NCBI RefSeq assembly: GCF_902712855.1
Contig: NZ_LR743507.1
Span: 4,512,001-4,576,000 of the forward strand
DNA from: Variovorax paradoxus
GTDB taxonomy: Bacteria; Pseudomonadota; Gammaproteobacteria; Burkholderiales; Burkholderiaceae_C
DNA length: 64,000 bases
Direction of reading: 5' to 3'
The notes beneath the pieces were generated by a model. It ran no database searches and was not told the origin of the DNA. It saw nothing but the letters and a program-made list of their open reading frames with translations. Shown in pieces: positions 57,565 through 64,000 of the stretch. Numbering within the stretch: position 1 is the first letter of the stretch; every line of letters begins with the position of its first letter. Made by a program: the position numbers and the translations under genes.

Positions 57565-58242
57565 ATGAATCCCACCCCCACCCTCGAGCGCTTGCGCTTC
57601 AACATGATCGAACAGCAGATCCGCCCCTGGGATGTGCTGGAAACGGACATCCTCGAACTGCTGGCCCAGATCCACCGCGAGGACTATGTGCCCGATGCGC
57701 ACCGCACCCTGTCGTTCTTCGACATGGAACTGCCGCTTCTCGACGGCTCGGTGCCCGGCGAATTCATGCTGTCGCCCAAGGTCGAGGCCCGCACGCTGCA
57801 GGACCTGCACATCCAGAAGCACGAATCGGTGCTCGAGATCGGCACCGGCTCCGGCTTCATGGCCGCCCTGCTCGGCGCCCGCGCCGCCCAGGTGCTGTCG
57901 CTCGAGATCAACCCCGTGCTGGCCGCCCGTGCCGCCGAGACGCTGCGCCAGAACGGCGTGACCAACGTCGAAGTTCGCCATGCCGACGGCTCCGTGCCGC
58001 TGGCCAGCGGCCCGAGCTTCGACGTGATCGTGCTCAGCGGCTCGGTCGCACGCATTCCGCAGAACCTGCTGGGTTCGCTCAAGGTCGGCGGCCGCCTCTC
58101 TGCCATCGTGGGCGAAGAGCCGATGATGCGCGCCCACTTCGTCACCCGCACCAGCGAAAGCAAGTGGGACACCATCCAGCCCTGGGACATCGTGGCGCCG
58201 CGCCTGCTGAACTTCCCCGAGCCCTCGCGCTTCTCCTTCTGA
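57565..58242 (+). CDS. Protein-L-isoaspartate O-methyltransferase-like protein
   Basis: 225 residues. SAM-binding loop VLEIGTGSGFMAALLGARAA and the PCMT-type N-terminus FNMIEQQIRPWDVLETDIL. LSPKVEARTLQDL occupies the substrate-binding position. In Burkholderiales this paralogue regularly precedes a rhodanese gene and tolC, so it may act on an envelope process rather than on isoaspartate repair (inference). ACCACGCC lies before the ATG, a weak site. Confidence 0.88.
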   Translation: MNPTPTLERLRFNMIEQQIRPWDVLETDILELLAQIHREDYVPDAHRTLSFFDMELPLLDGSVPGEFMLSPKVEARTLQDLHIQKHESVLEIGTGSGFMAALLGARAAQVLSLEINPVLAARAAETLRQNGVTNVEVRHADGSVPLASGPSFDVIVLSGSVARIPQNLLGSLKVGGRLSAIVGEEPMMRAHFVTRTSESKWDTIQPWDIVAPRLLNFPEPSRFSF

Positions 58243-58257
58243 GCGGCGGTCCACCGA

Positions 58258-58593
58258 ATGATCGACCAAGTCCGCCCCGCCGACCTCGCTGCCTGGTTCG
58301 CACAGAACGCCGACGCGCCCCCCGTGCTGCTCGATGTGCGCGAACCCTGGGAGCTGCAGACGGCGAGCGTCGTGCCACAGGGCTTCACCCTGGTGGCGAT
58401 TCCGATGAACGAGATCCCCGGGCGGCTGGCCGAGCTCAATGACGGCCACCGCATCGCATGCCTGTGCCACCACGGCGCACGCAGCCAGCGCGTGGCGGCC
58501 TTCCTGAACCAGAACGGCTTTGCGGAGCTGGCCAATGTGGCCGGCGGCATCGACGCCTGGTCGTCGCACGACCCTTCGGTCCCCAGGTACTGA
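58258..58593 (+). CDS. Rhodanese-domain protein
   Basis: 111 residues, single rhodanese domain. LLDVREPWEL and the active-site loop CLCHHGARSQRVA, where the catalytic Cys is the second one; GGIDAWSSHDPSVPRY ends the domain. Transfers or carries persulfide sulfur. Spaced 15 bases after the PCMT-like gene. A family A repeat starts 4 bases after its stop. Confidence 0.92.
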   Translation: MIDQVRPADLAAWFAQNADAPPVLLDVREPWELQTASVVPQGFTLVAIPMNEIPGRLAELNDGHRIACLCHHGARSQRVAAFLNQNGFAELANVAGGIDAWSSHDPSVPRY

Positions 58594-58597
58594 TGAC

Positions 58598-58693
58598 ACC
58601 ACCAGGCTTTGCGCACTTCGTGTCGCTTCTCCCTCCCCTTTGCAGGGGGCAGTGCCGACGACCCGGCAAAGCCGGTTCCGTGGCGTTCCTGGA
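58598..58693 (+). repeat. Family A 3'-UTR repeat, copy before tolC
   Basis: ACCACCAGGCTTTGCGCACT then TCGTGTCGCTTCTCC, CCTTTGCAGGGGGCAGTGCC, CCCGGCAAAGCCGGTTCCGT and GGCGTTCCTGG. Reads in the sense of the rhodanese gene, and lies between that gene and tolC. Confidence 0.9.
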
Positions 58694-58781
58694 AGGGGCA
58701 CCGACTTGCCTGGCAGGTTCGCGCGGTGTGACCGGCGCGTAGCACGGCGCCAAAGACTTTCTCTTTCCTCAAGGACGTTCA

Positions 58782-60326
58782 ATGCCTCCCAGGCCCCGGC
58801 TTTCGCCTCTTTCCGCAGCGCTCGCAAGCCTCTTCGCAGCACTGCTCGCACTGCCGGCCCAGGGCCAGACACTGAACGAACTCTACGACTCCGCGCGTGG
58901 CTTCGACGCCACCTACCAGGGCGCACGGGCCCAGTACGACGCCAGCGTGGCACGCGCCGCGCAGGCCAAGGCGGGCATCCTGCCGGCCGTCGGCCTCACG
59001 GCGGGCGTGACGCGCAGCGACATCGACATCGACACCCTCACGGGTGCCGGCCGCGGCACCACCACGCCGCGCGACTTCAACACGCAGAACGTCGGCATCA
59101 ACGCCACGCAGCCGCTGTACCGTCCCGCCAACTGGGCCACGTACGAGCAAGGCAAGCGCCAGGCAGAGATCGCGCAGGCAGTGTTCACCGTGGCCGAGCA
59201 GGATCTGATCGTGCGCGTGAGCCAGGCGTACTTCGACGTGCTCGCCAGCCAGGACAGCCTGGCGCTGGTGCGCGCGCAGAAGGTCGCCGTGGCCGAGCAG
59301 CTGGCCTCGGCCAAGCGCAACTTCGAGGTCGGCACGTCGACCATCACCGACTCGCGCGAGGCGCAGGCGCGCTACGACCTCGTGATCGCGCAGGAGATCG
59401 CCGCCGAGAACGACCTGCAGGTCAAGAAGGTGGTGCTCGACCAGCTGGTCGGACGCCCCGGCAGCGTGCCGGTGCCGCTGGCGGTGCCGGTGGTGCTGCC
59501 CACGGCGTTGCCCGCCGACATCAATGCCTGGGTGGCCCAGGCCGACACCGTGCACCCCGCCATCCAGCAGGCACGCCTGGGCGTCGACGTGGCCGGGCTC
59601 GAAGTGGAGAAGGCCAAGGCCGGCCACAAGCCCACGCTCGACGCCAACCTGGGCTACAACGTCACGCGCAACCCGACCGGCACCACCACCAGCACGGTGG
59701 GCACGCGGGTCAACGCGACCACGGTCGGCGTCGTCTTCAACATGCCGCTGTTCGCCGGCTTCGCCACCGAGAACCGAATCAAGGAAACGCTGGCGCTCGA
59801 AGACCAGTCGCGCAGCGTGCTCGAAGGCACGCGCCGCAACGTCGCGCAGGCCACGCGCGCGGCCTACCTCGGGCTGGTGTCGGGCGCGGGCCAGGTCAAG
59901 GCGCTGGAAGCGGCCGAGGCTTCGAGCCAGAGCGCGCTGGACGCCAACCGCCTGGGCTACCAAGTGGGCGTGCGCATCAACATCGACGTGCTGAACTCGC
60001 AGAGCCAGCTGTTCCAGACCAAGCGCGACCTCGCGCAGGCGCGCTACAACGTGCTGCTGGGCAACCTGAAGCTGCGCCAGGCCAACGGCACGCTGACGAC
60101 CGACGACATGAACGCCATCAACGCGACGCTGGCAAGCAATGGCAGCGTGCCCGCCGTGCCGCCGGCCACTGCGCCGGACCGCGGCAATCCGGCACCGGCG
60201 GTGCCGGTCGCGCCGCCGAGCATTCCGGTGATTCCGCCGGTGCCGGTGCAGCCGTTCAATCCGCCGGCGCCGACGATGCCGACGGCACCTGTGCCGCCGG
60301 TCATCCTGAATCCGCCGGTGCGCTGA
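58782..60326 (+). CDS. tolC: TolC-family outer-membrane channel with Pro-rich tail
   Basis: 514 residues. Signal peptide ends LPAQGQ. TolC repeats: LNELYDSARGFDATYQGARA, QPLYRPANWATYEQGKRQAE, SQAYFDVLASQDSLALVRAQ and FNMPLFAGFATENRIKETLA. It is the outer-membrane tunnel for tripartite pumps and type I secretion. The last 60 residues are Pro/Ala/Val-rich (VPVQPFNPPAPTMPTAPVPP), longer than usual, and periplasmic. Paralogue of the copper-cluster channel. Confidence 0.94.
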   Translation: MPPRPRLSPLSAALASLFAALLALPAQGQTLNELYDSARGFDATYQGARAQYDASVARAAQAKAGILPAVGLTAGVTRSDIDIDTLTGAGRGTTTPRDFNTQNVGINATQPLYRPANWATYEQGKRQAEIAQAVFTVAEQDLIVRVSQAYFDVLASQDSLALVRAQKVAVAEQLASAKRNFEVGTSTITDSREAQARYDLVIAQEIAAENDLQVKKVVLDQLVGRPGSVPVPLAVPVVLPTALPADINAWVAQADTVHPAIQQARLGVDVAGLEVEKAKAGHKPTLDANLGYNVTRNPTGTTTSTVGTRVNATTVGVVFNMPLFAGFATENRIKETLALEDQSRSVLEGTRRNVAQATRAAYLGLVSGAGQVKALEAAEASSQSALDANRLGYQVGVRINIDVLNSQSQLFQTKRDLAQARYNVLLGNLKLRQANGTLTTDDMNAINATLASNGSVPAVPPATAPDRGNPAPAVPVAPPSIPVIPPVPVQPFNPPAPTMPTAPVPPVILNPPVR

Positions 60327-60333
60327 GGTGTTT

Positions 60334-60445
60334 TCTCCCTCCCCCGCTGGGGGAGGGTCGGGGTGGGGACATGACGGCTTGAACCCTTTGCAGCGCTCGT
60401 GGGGCGCTTGCCCCCATCCCAATCTTCCCCCAGAGGAGGAAGGAG
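60334..60445. repeat. Family B long inverted repeat, copy 3
   Basis: Begins 8 bases after the tolC stop: CTCCCTCCCCCGCTGGGGGA, GGGTCGGGGTGGGG, a loop of about 45 bases, then GCCCCCATCCCAATCTTCCC-like arm (one base different) and AGAGGAGGAAGGAGC. Lies between convergent tolC and waaA. The hairpin could serve as a bidirectional terminator, though no T-run follows. Confidence 0.8.
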
Positions 60446-60457
60446 CGACTACAGGAC

Positions 60458-61840
60458 TCAGTCGAGCGTGGGTTCCGCGCGCGGCGGTTCGCTGTCCAGC
60501 GGGGCGTTCGCGGTTGCCATCGGCTCCGCGTCCTGCGCGATCGCCAGCACCGCAGCCGCCGTGCGCTCGGCCGCGCCGCGGTTCGACGACGAGAAGGCCT
60601 GGGCAGCCTGCGCCATGGCCGCGCGGCGCTCGGGGTTCTCGACCAGCTTCAGCGCGGCCGTGACAGCCTGCTCCATGCCCTCGACACGCAACGACGCCCC
60701 CGCCGCCAGCGAAAGCTGCGCGGCCTCGGCGAAATTGAAAGTCGACGGCCCCATCACCACCGGGCAACCGCAGGCTGCAGGCTCGATGAGGTTCTGTCCG
60801 CCCAGCGGCTCGAAGCTGCCGCCGAGCAGCGCCACGTCGGCCAGGCCGTAGTACAGCGCCATTTCGCCCAGCGAGTCGCCCAGCCAGATCTCGGCCTCGG
60901 CCGGCTGGCCCGCGGCGCTGCGTCGCGCCACGGCGAAGCCTTCGGCCTCGATCAGCGCAGCCACTTCGTCGAAGCGCTGCGGATGGCGCGGAACGATCAT
61001 CCATTGCACGTCGTGCACCCGCTTGGCAATCGAGCGGATCGCACCCTGCTCCGGCGGCACCGGCGAGGTCGCGCCGAAGCGCTTGAGCACCTCGAGCAGC
61101 ATCCGCTCCTCGCCGTCGCGCGAGCTGGCGAGCACCACCATCGGCTTGGGCAGGCGCTCGCGCAGCGACGTGGCCGCAGTGAGCTGGCGTGCGTCGGGCG
61201 TGGCGTCGAACTTCAGGTTGCCGTACACGCCGGCGACCTTGGCGCCCAGCGACACCAGCCGGTGCGCGTCGGCCTCGGTCTGCGCCCACACGGCGGTCAG
61301 CGCGGAATACGCCGGGCGCGCGAGCCAGGACAGCCGCTCCGCGGCTGCAAGCGATTTCTCGTTGAGCCGCGCATTGGCCAGCACCAGCGGAATGCGTCGC
61401 TCGGCGCAGGCGGCGGCCATGACGGGCCAGACCTCGGTTTCCATCAGCACGCCGATGCGCGGTTCGAACTTGTCGAGAAAGCGCGCCACGGCGCCCGGCG
61501 TGTCCCAGGGCTGCCACACCTGCGTGTCGCCGGGCTCGAGCAGCTTGGCGCCCTCCTCGCGACCGGTGGCCGTGCCATGCGTCAGCAGGATCGGCACGCC
61601 GGGGTACTGTCGGCGAAGCTCGGCGATCAGGATGGCGGCGGCGCGCGTCTCGCCGAGCGACACGGCATGCACCCAGCATTGGGCCTGCCCGGTGATGCTC
61701 GCGTCATAGCGACCGAAGCGTTCTTCCACGGCCACGCCGTAGCCGGGCTCGGCCTCCGCGCGGCGCCGCAGCTTGCGGCGCACCAGCGGTTGCACGGCGG
61801 TGGTGAAGACGCCATAGAGGCGAAGCAGCAAGGAACGCAC
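60458..61840 (-). CDS. waaA: 3-deoxy-D-manno-octulosonic acid (Kdo) transferase
   Basis: 460 residues. GT-B glycosyltransferase that adds Kdo to lipid A on the inner face of the inner membrane. N-terminal hydrophobic anchor (LLLRLYGVFTTAVQPLVRRK), WVHAVSLGETRAA, ILLTHGTATGR, METEVWPVMAAACAERRIPL, LASSRDGEE, and GGQNLIEPAACGCPVVMGP near the C-terminus. About 30 extra low-complexity residues end the protein. Follows the phosphomannomutase gene on the minus strand with a family A repeat between. Confidence 0.95.
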   Translation of the reverse strand: MRSLLLRLYGVFTTAVQPLVRRKLRRRAEAEPGYGVAVEERFGRYDASITGQAQCWVHAVSLGETRAAAILIAELRRQYPGVPILLTHGTATGREEGAKLLEPGDTQVWQPWDTPGAVARFLDKFEPRIGVLMETEVWPVMAAACAERRIPLVLANARLNEKSLAAAERLSWLARPAYSALTAVWAQTEADAHRLVSLGAKVAGVYGNLKFDATPDARQLTAATSLRERLPKPMVVLASSRDGEERMLLEVLKRFGATSPVPPEQGAIRSIAKRVHDVQWMIVPRHPQRFDEVAALIEAEGFAVARRSAAGQPAEAEIWLGDSLGEMALYYGLADVALLGGSFEPLGGQNLIEPAACGCPVVMGPSTFNFAEAAQLSLAAGASLRVEGMEQAVTAALKLVENPERRAAMAQAAQAFSSSNRGAAERTAAAVLAIAQDAEPMATANAPLDSEPPRAEPTLD

Positions 61841-61903
61841 GTCTAGCGCTCCCCCGCGCGGCGATGGAATTCAGAACGCATCAGACCTGCGTGACCCGTC
61901 ATG

Positions 61904-61999
61904 CCAGAGATGCCGTGGAACCGGCTTCGCCGGGCCACAGGCATCGCCCCATGGAAGGGGGTTGGCGCAGCGACACGAAGTGCGCGAAGACTGGGGGTC
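61904..61999 (-). repeat. Family A 3'-UTR repeat after the phosphomannomutase gene
   Basis: On the minus strand, 5 bases after the TAG stop: CCCCCAGTCTTCGCGCACTT, CGTGTCGCTGCGCCAACC, CCCTTCCATGGGGCGATGCC, GGCCCGGCGAAGCCGGTTCC, ACGGCATCTC. Lies between the phosphomannomutase and waaA genes, both minus. Confidence 0.9.
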
Positions 62000-62002
62000 A
62001 TC

Positions 62003-63385
62003 CTAGTGCGCGGCTTCGGCCAGCTTCGCATCGGGCTTGACGGTTCGCAGCAAGGCCAGCATCTCGGCCTCGATGCGCTTCAGCGCTGCATCGGTCTGGC
62101 CTTCGAAGCGCAGCACCAGCACCGGCGTGGTGTTCGATGCGCGGATCAGGCCGAAACCGTCGGGCCAGTCCACGCGCAGGCCGTCGATGGTCGAGACCTT
62201 GGCGGGTGCCGCGAAGCTGGCGCCCCTCACGAGCGTGTCGACCACCGCGTGCGGCTCGCCCTCGGCACAGGCCACATTGAGTTCCGGCGTCGAGAAGCTG
62301 GTGGGCAGCGCGTTGAGTACATCGCTCGCGTTCGGGCTCTTGCTCAGGATCTCGAGCAGGCGGCAGCCCGCATAGGTGCCGTCGTCGAAGCCGAACCAGC
62401 GCTCCTTGAAGAAGATGTGGCCACTCATCTCGCCGCCCAGCGGCGAATCGATTTCCTTCATCTTCGCCTTGATCAGCGAATGGCCGGTCTTGAAGATCAT
62501 CGGCACGCCGCCCGCGGCTTCGATGGCCGGTGCGAGGCGTTGCGAGCACTTCACGTCGTACACGATGGTGCCGCCCGGCACGCGCGACAGCACGTCCTGC
62601 GCGAAGAGCTGCATCTGGCGGTCCGGGAAGATGTTCTGGCCGTCCTTGGTGACGATGCCCAGGCGGTCGCCGTCGCCGTCGAAGGCAAGACCCAGTTCGG
62701 CGTCGCCGCTGGCAAGCGCCGCCATCAGGTCCTTGAGGTTCTCCGGCTTGCTGGGATCGGGATGGTGGTTCGGGAAGTTGCCGTCGACCTCGCTGTACAG
62801 CTCGGTCACTTCGCAGCCGATGGCGCGGAAGATGGCCGGCGCCGACGCGCCAGCGATGCCGTTGCCCGAATCGACCACGATCTTCAGCGGACGGGCCAGT
62901 TTGATGTCGCCGGCGATGCGCTGCACATAGGCCTCGGTCACATCCACGTTGCGCACGCTGCCGCCCGGGGCCAGCTGCGCGCTGCCGGATTCGATGGTGC
63001 GTCGCAGGCCCTGGATCTCGTCGCCGTAGATCGCGCGGCCGGCCAGCACCATCTTGAAGCCGTTGTAGTCCTTGGGGTTGTGGCTGCCAGTGACCTGGAT
63101 GCCGCTGGTGCAGAGCGTGTGCGCCGCGAAGTAGAGCATCGGCGTGGTGACCGCGCCCACGTCGATGACATCGACGCCGGTGGCCACCAGGCCCCTGATC
63201 AGCGCCTCTGCAAGCACGGGGCCCGACAGGCGGCCGTCGCGGCCCACGGCCACCGACTTCTCGCCGGCTGCGCGCGCGGCGCTGCCGAAGGCGCGGCCGA
63301 GTGCCTCCGCCACATCGGCATCGAGTGTGGAAGGCACGATGCCACGGATGTCATAGGCCTTGAAGATCGACGCGCTGAGCTGCAT
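62003..63385 (-). CDS. Phosphomannomutase/phosphoglucomutase (ManB/AlgC-type)
   Basis: 460 residues. Interconverts hexose-1- and hexose-6-phosphates for LPS and exopolysaccharide. FKAYDIRGIVPS at the N-terminus, phosphoserine loop VTGSHNPKDYNGFK, metal loop LAFDGDGDRLGIVT, sugar-specificity GGEMSGHIFFKERW (GEMSG), and phosphate-binding RASNTTPVLVLRFE are all present. Start MQLSASIFK at 63385; a longer frame adds 21 non-family residues. Adjacent to waaA, consistent with an LPS role. Confidence 0.95.
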   Translation of the reverse strand: MQLSASIFKAYDIRGIVPSTLDADVAEALGRAFGSAARAAGEKSVAVGRDGRLSGPVLAEALIRGLVATGVDVIDVGAVTTPMLYFAAHTLCTSGIQVTGSHNPKDYNGFKMVLAGRAIYGDEIQGLRRTIESGSAQLAPGGSVRNVDVTEAYVQRIAGDIKLARPLKIVVDSGNGIAGASAPAIFRAIGCEVTELYSEVDGNFPNHHPDPSKPENLKDLMAALASGDAELGLAFDGDGDRLGIVTKDGQNIFPDRQMQLFAQDVLSRVPGGTIVYDVKCSQRLAPAIEAAGGVPMIFKTGHSLIKAKMKEIDSPLGGEMSGHIFFKERWFGFDDGTYAGCRLLEILSKSPNASDVLNALPTSFSTPELNVACAEGEPHAVVDTLVRGASFAAPAKVSTIDGLRVDWPDGFGLIRASNTTPVLVLRFEGQTDAALKRIEAEMLALLRTVKPDAKLAEAAH

Positions 63386-63498
63386 GGAAAGGCGTTTCCC
63401 TGTTGGTTTTTGGAACGAGGCATTGTAGGCAAGGCACCGGTGACCCACATGTCCGAAAACGGCCAGTTGAAACGACTCGAAACCTTATCATTTCTTCC

Positions 63499-64000
63499 AT
63501 GCCTACCAGCCACAGCCCCACCGAAGCACTCGAGAGCGACGCCTGCTACCTGGCGATGAAGACGCACGACGCGCGCTTCGACGGCTCGTTCTTCACCGCC
63601 GTGACCTCCACCGGCATCTATTGCCGGCCGGTGTGCCGCGTGAAGCTGCCGCGGCGCGAGAACTGCCGGTTCTTCCGCCATGCGGCGCAGGCCGAGGCCG
63701 CGGGCTTTCGCCCCTGCCTGCGCTGCCGGCCCGAACTGGCGCCACGCGCAGCCAGCTGGTCGACCGAGGACGCCTCGCGCATCCTGGCGCTGCAGGCCGC
63801 GCGGCTGATCGACGAGCCCGACGCCTGGTCGGAAGACGGCCCCGGCGCCGCGCAGATCGCCGCGCGCCTCGGCGTGAGCGACCGCCACCTGCGGCGCATC
63901 TTCGAGGTGCAGTTCGGCGTCTCGCCGCTGCAGTACCTGCAGACGCGCCGGCTGCTGGCTGCCAAGCAGCTCATCGCCGACACCCGCTTGCCGATGACGC
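63499..64000 (+). CDS. Ada/AlkA-type DNA repair protein, N-terminal part (3' end outside window)
   Basis: 167 residues visible. Ada zinc domain: DARFDGSFFTAVTSTGIYCR, PVCRVKLPRRENCRFF, AAGFRPCLRCRPE, with the four zinc Cys (the first being the methyl acceptor in Ada). Then an AraC-type helix-turn-helix, LAARLGVSDRHLRRIFEVQF-like (AQIAARLGVSDRHLRRIFEV) and SPLQYLQTRRLLAAKQLI. The missing C-terminus would decide between Ada (methyltransferase) and AlkA (3-methyladenine glycosylase); DACYLAMKTHDARFDGSFF favours the AlkA fusion type. Diverges from the phosphomannomutase gene. Confidence 0.88.
   Translation, partial: MPTSHSPTEALESDACYLAMKTHDARFDGSFFTAVTSTGIYCRPVCRVKLPRRENCRFFRHAAQAEAAGFRPCLRCRPELAPRAASWSTEDASRILALQAARLIDEPDAWSEDGPGAAQIAARLGVSDRHLRRIFEVQFGVSPLQYLQTRRLLAAKQLIADTRLPMT

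Noticed and set aside
58779..61679. Very long open frame on the minus strand (966 codons) across tolC and waaA
   Set aside because: It is antisense to tolC and out of frame with waaA. Composition is Arg/Ala/Gly/His-rich, as expected from reading GC-rich codons in the wrong frame, with no recognisable domain.

Overview
The window looks like chromosomal DNA of a Gram-negative betaproteobacterium of the Comamonadaceae, most likely Variovorax or a close relative. I infer this from the very high GC content, the dense short operons with ATGA stop/start overlaps, the many uptake systems (Bug-type, TAXI-type and several ABC binding proteins), the order PCMT-like / rhodanese / tolC / waaA, and outer-membrane and LPS genes. 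No database search was possible. No tRNA, rRNA, CRISPR array, insertion sequence or prophage gene block was seen.

Layout. 1-7.2 kb: a catabolic/uptake block (SDR fragment, MBL-fold hydrolase, MFS carrier) and a GntR regulator that overlaps a complete polar amino acid ABC transporter. 7.2-13.3 kb: a possible structured RNA with a terminator, a P-loop kinase-like protein, a GNAT, a LysR, an orphan Bug binding protein with an M14-like peptidase, then an ATGA-coupled envelope operon (DUF1439, GDPD, small unknown). 13.3-17.7 kb: a copper-tolerance cluster (CopL-like leader protein, TolC-type channel, multicopper oxidase, DUF411 protein, CusF-like protein). 17.8-25.8 kb: P1 peptidase, membrane-anchored TAXI protein, EttA, an RhlE-type helicase whose tail is frameshifted, and an EEP nuclease. 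25.8-35.8 kb: a sugar/sugar-acid regulon, with a GntR regulator and sugar ABC transporter on the minus strand diverging from an IlvD/Edd-family dehydratase, dgoK, dgoA and a class II aldolase. 35.9-40.6 kb: a MarR-controlled SDR-MATE-MFS operon divergent from a thioesterase. 40.6-44.3 kb: an FbpABC-type iron importer with a candidate Fur box. 44.4-49.6 kb: GST, glyoxalase I, DUF1697, HAD, and Entner-Doudoroff eda/edd. 49.7-57.5 kb: OmpA-like protein, gamma-glutamylcyclotransferase, SodC, MobA-like transferase, PdxH, AEC carrier, ZnuD-like TonB receptor with a His-rich companion, and a TetR regulator. 57.6-64 kb: PCMT-like, rhodanese, TolC, WaaA, phosphomannomutase and the start of an Ada/AlkA-type repair protein.

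The most unusual feature is a set of dispersed non-coding repeats. Ten copies of a roughly 95-bp element (family A), three of a long inverted-repeat element (family B) and two of a related element (family C) are present. Every intergenic copy lies within a few tens of bases 3' of a stop codon, and A and C always read in the sense of the gene just ended. Four family A copies form a tandem array behind ettA. Several copies separate genes inside ABC-transporter operons, as REP elements do in other bacteria. One family C copy lies inside edd, antisense and in frame, where it encodes about 25 extra residues.
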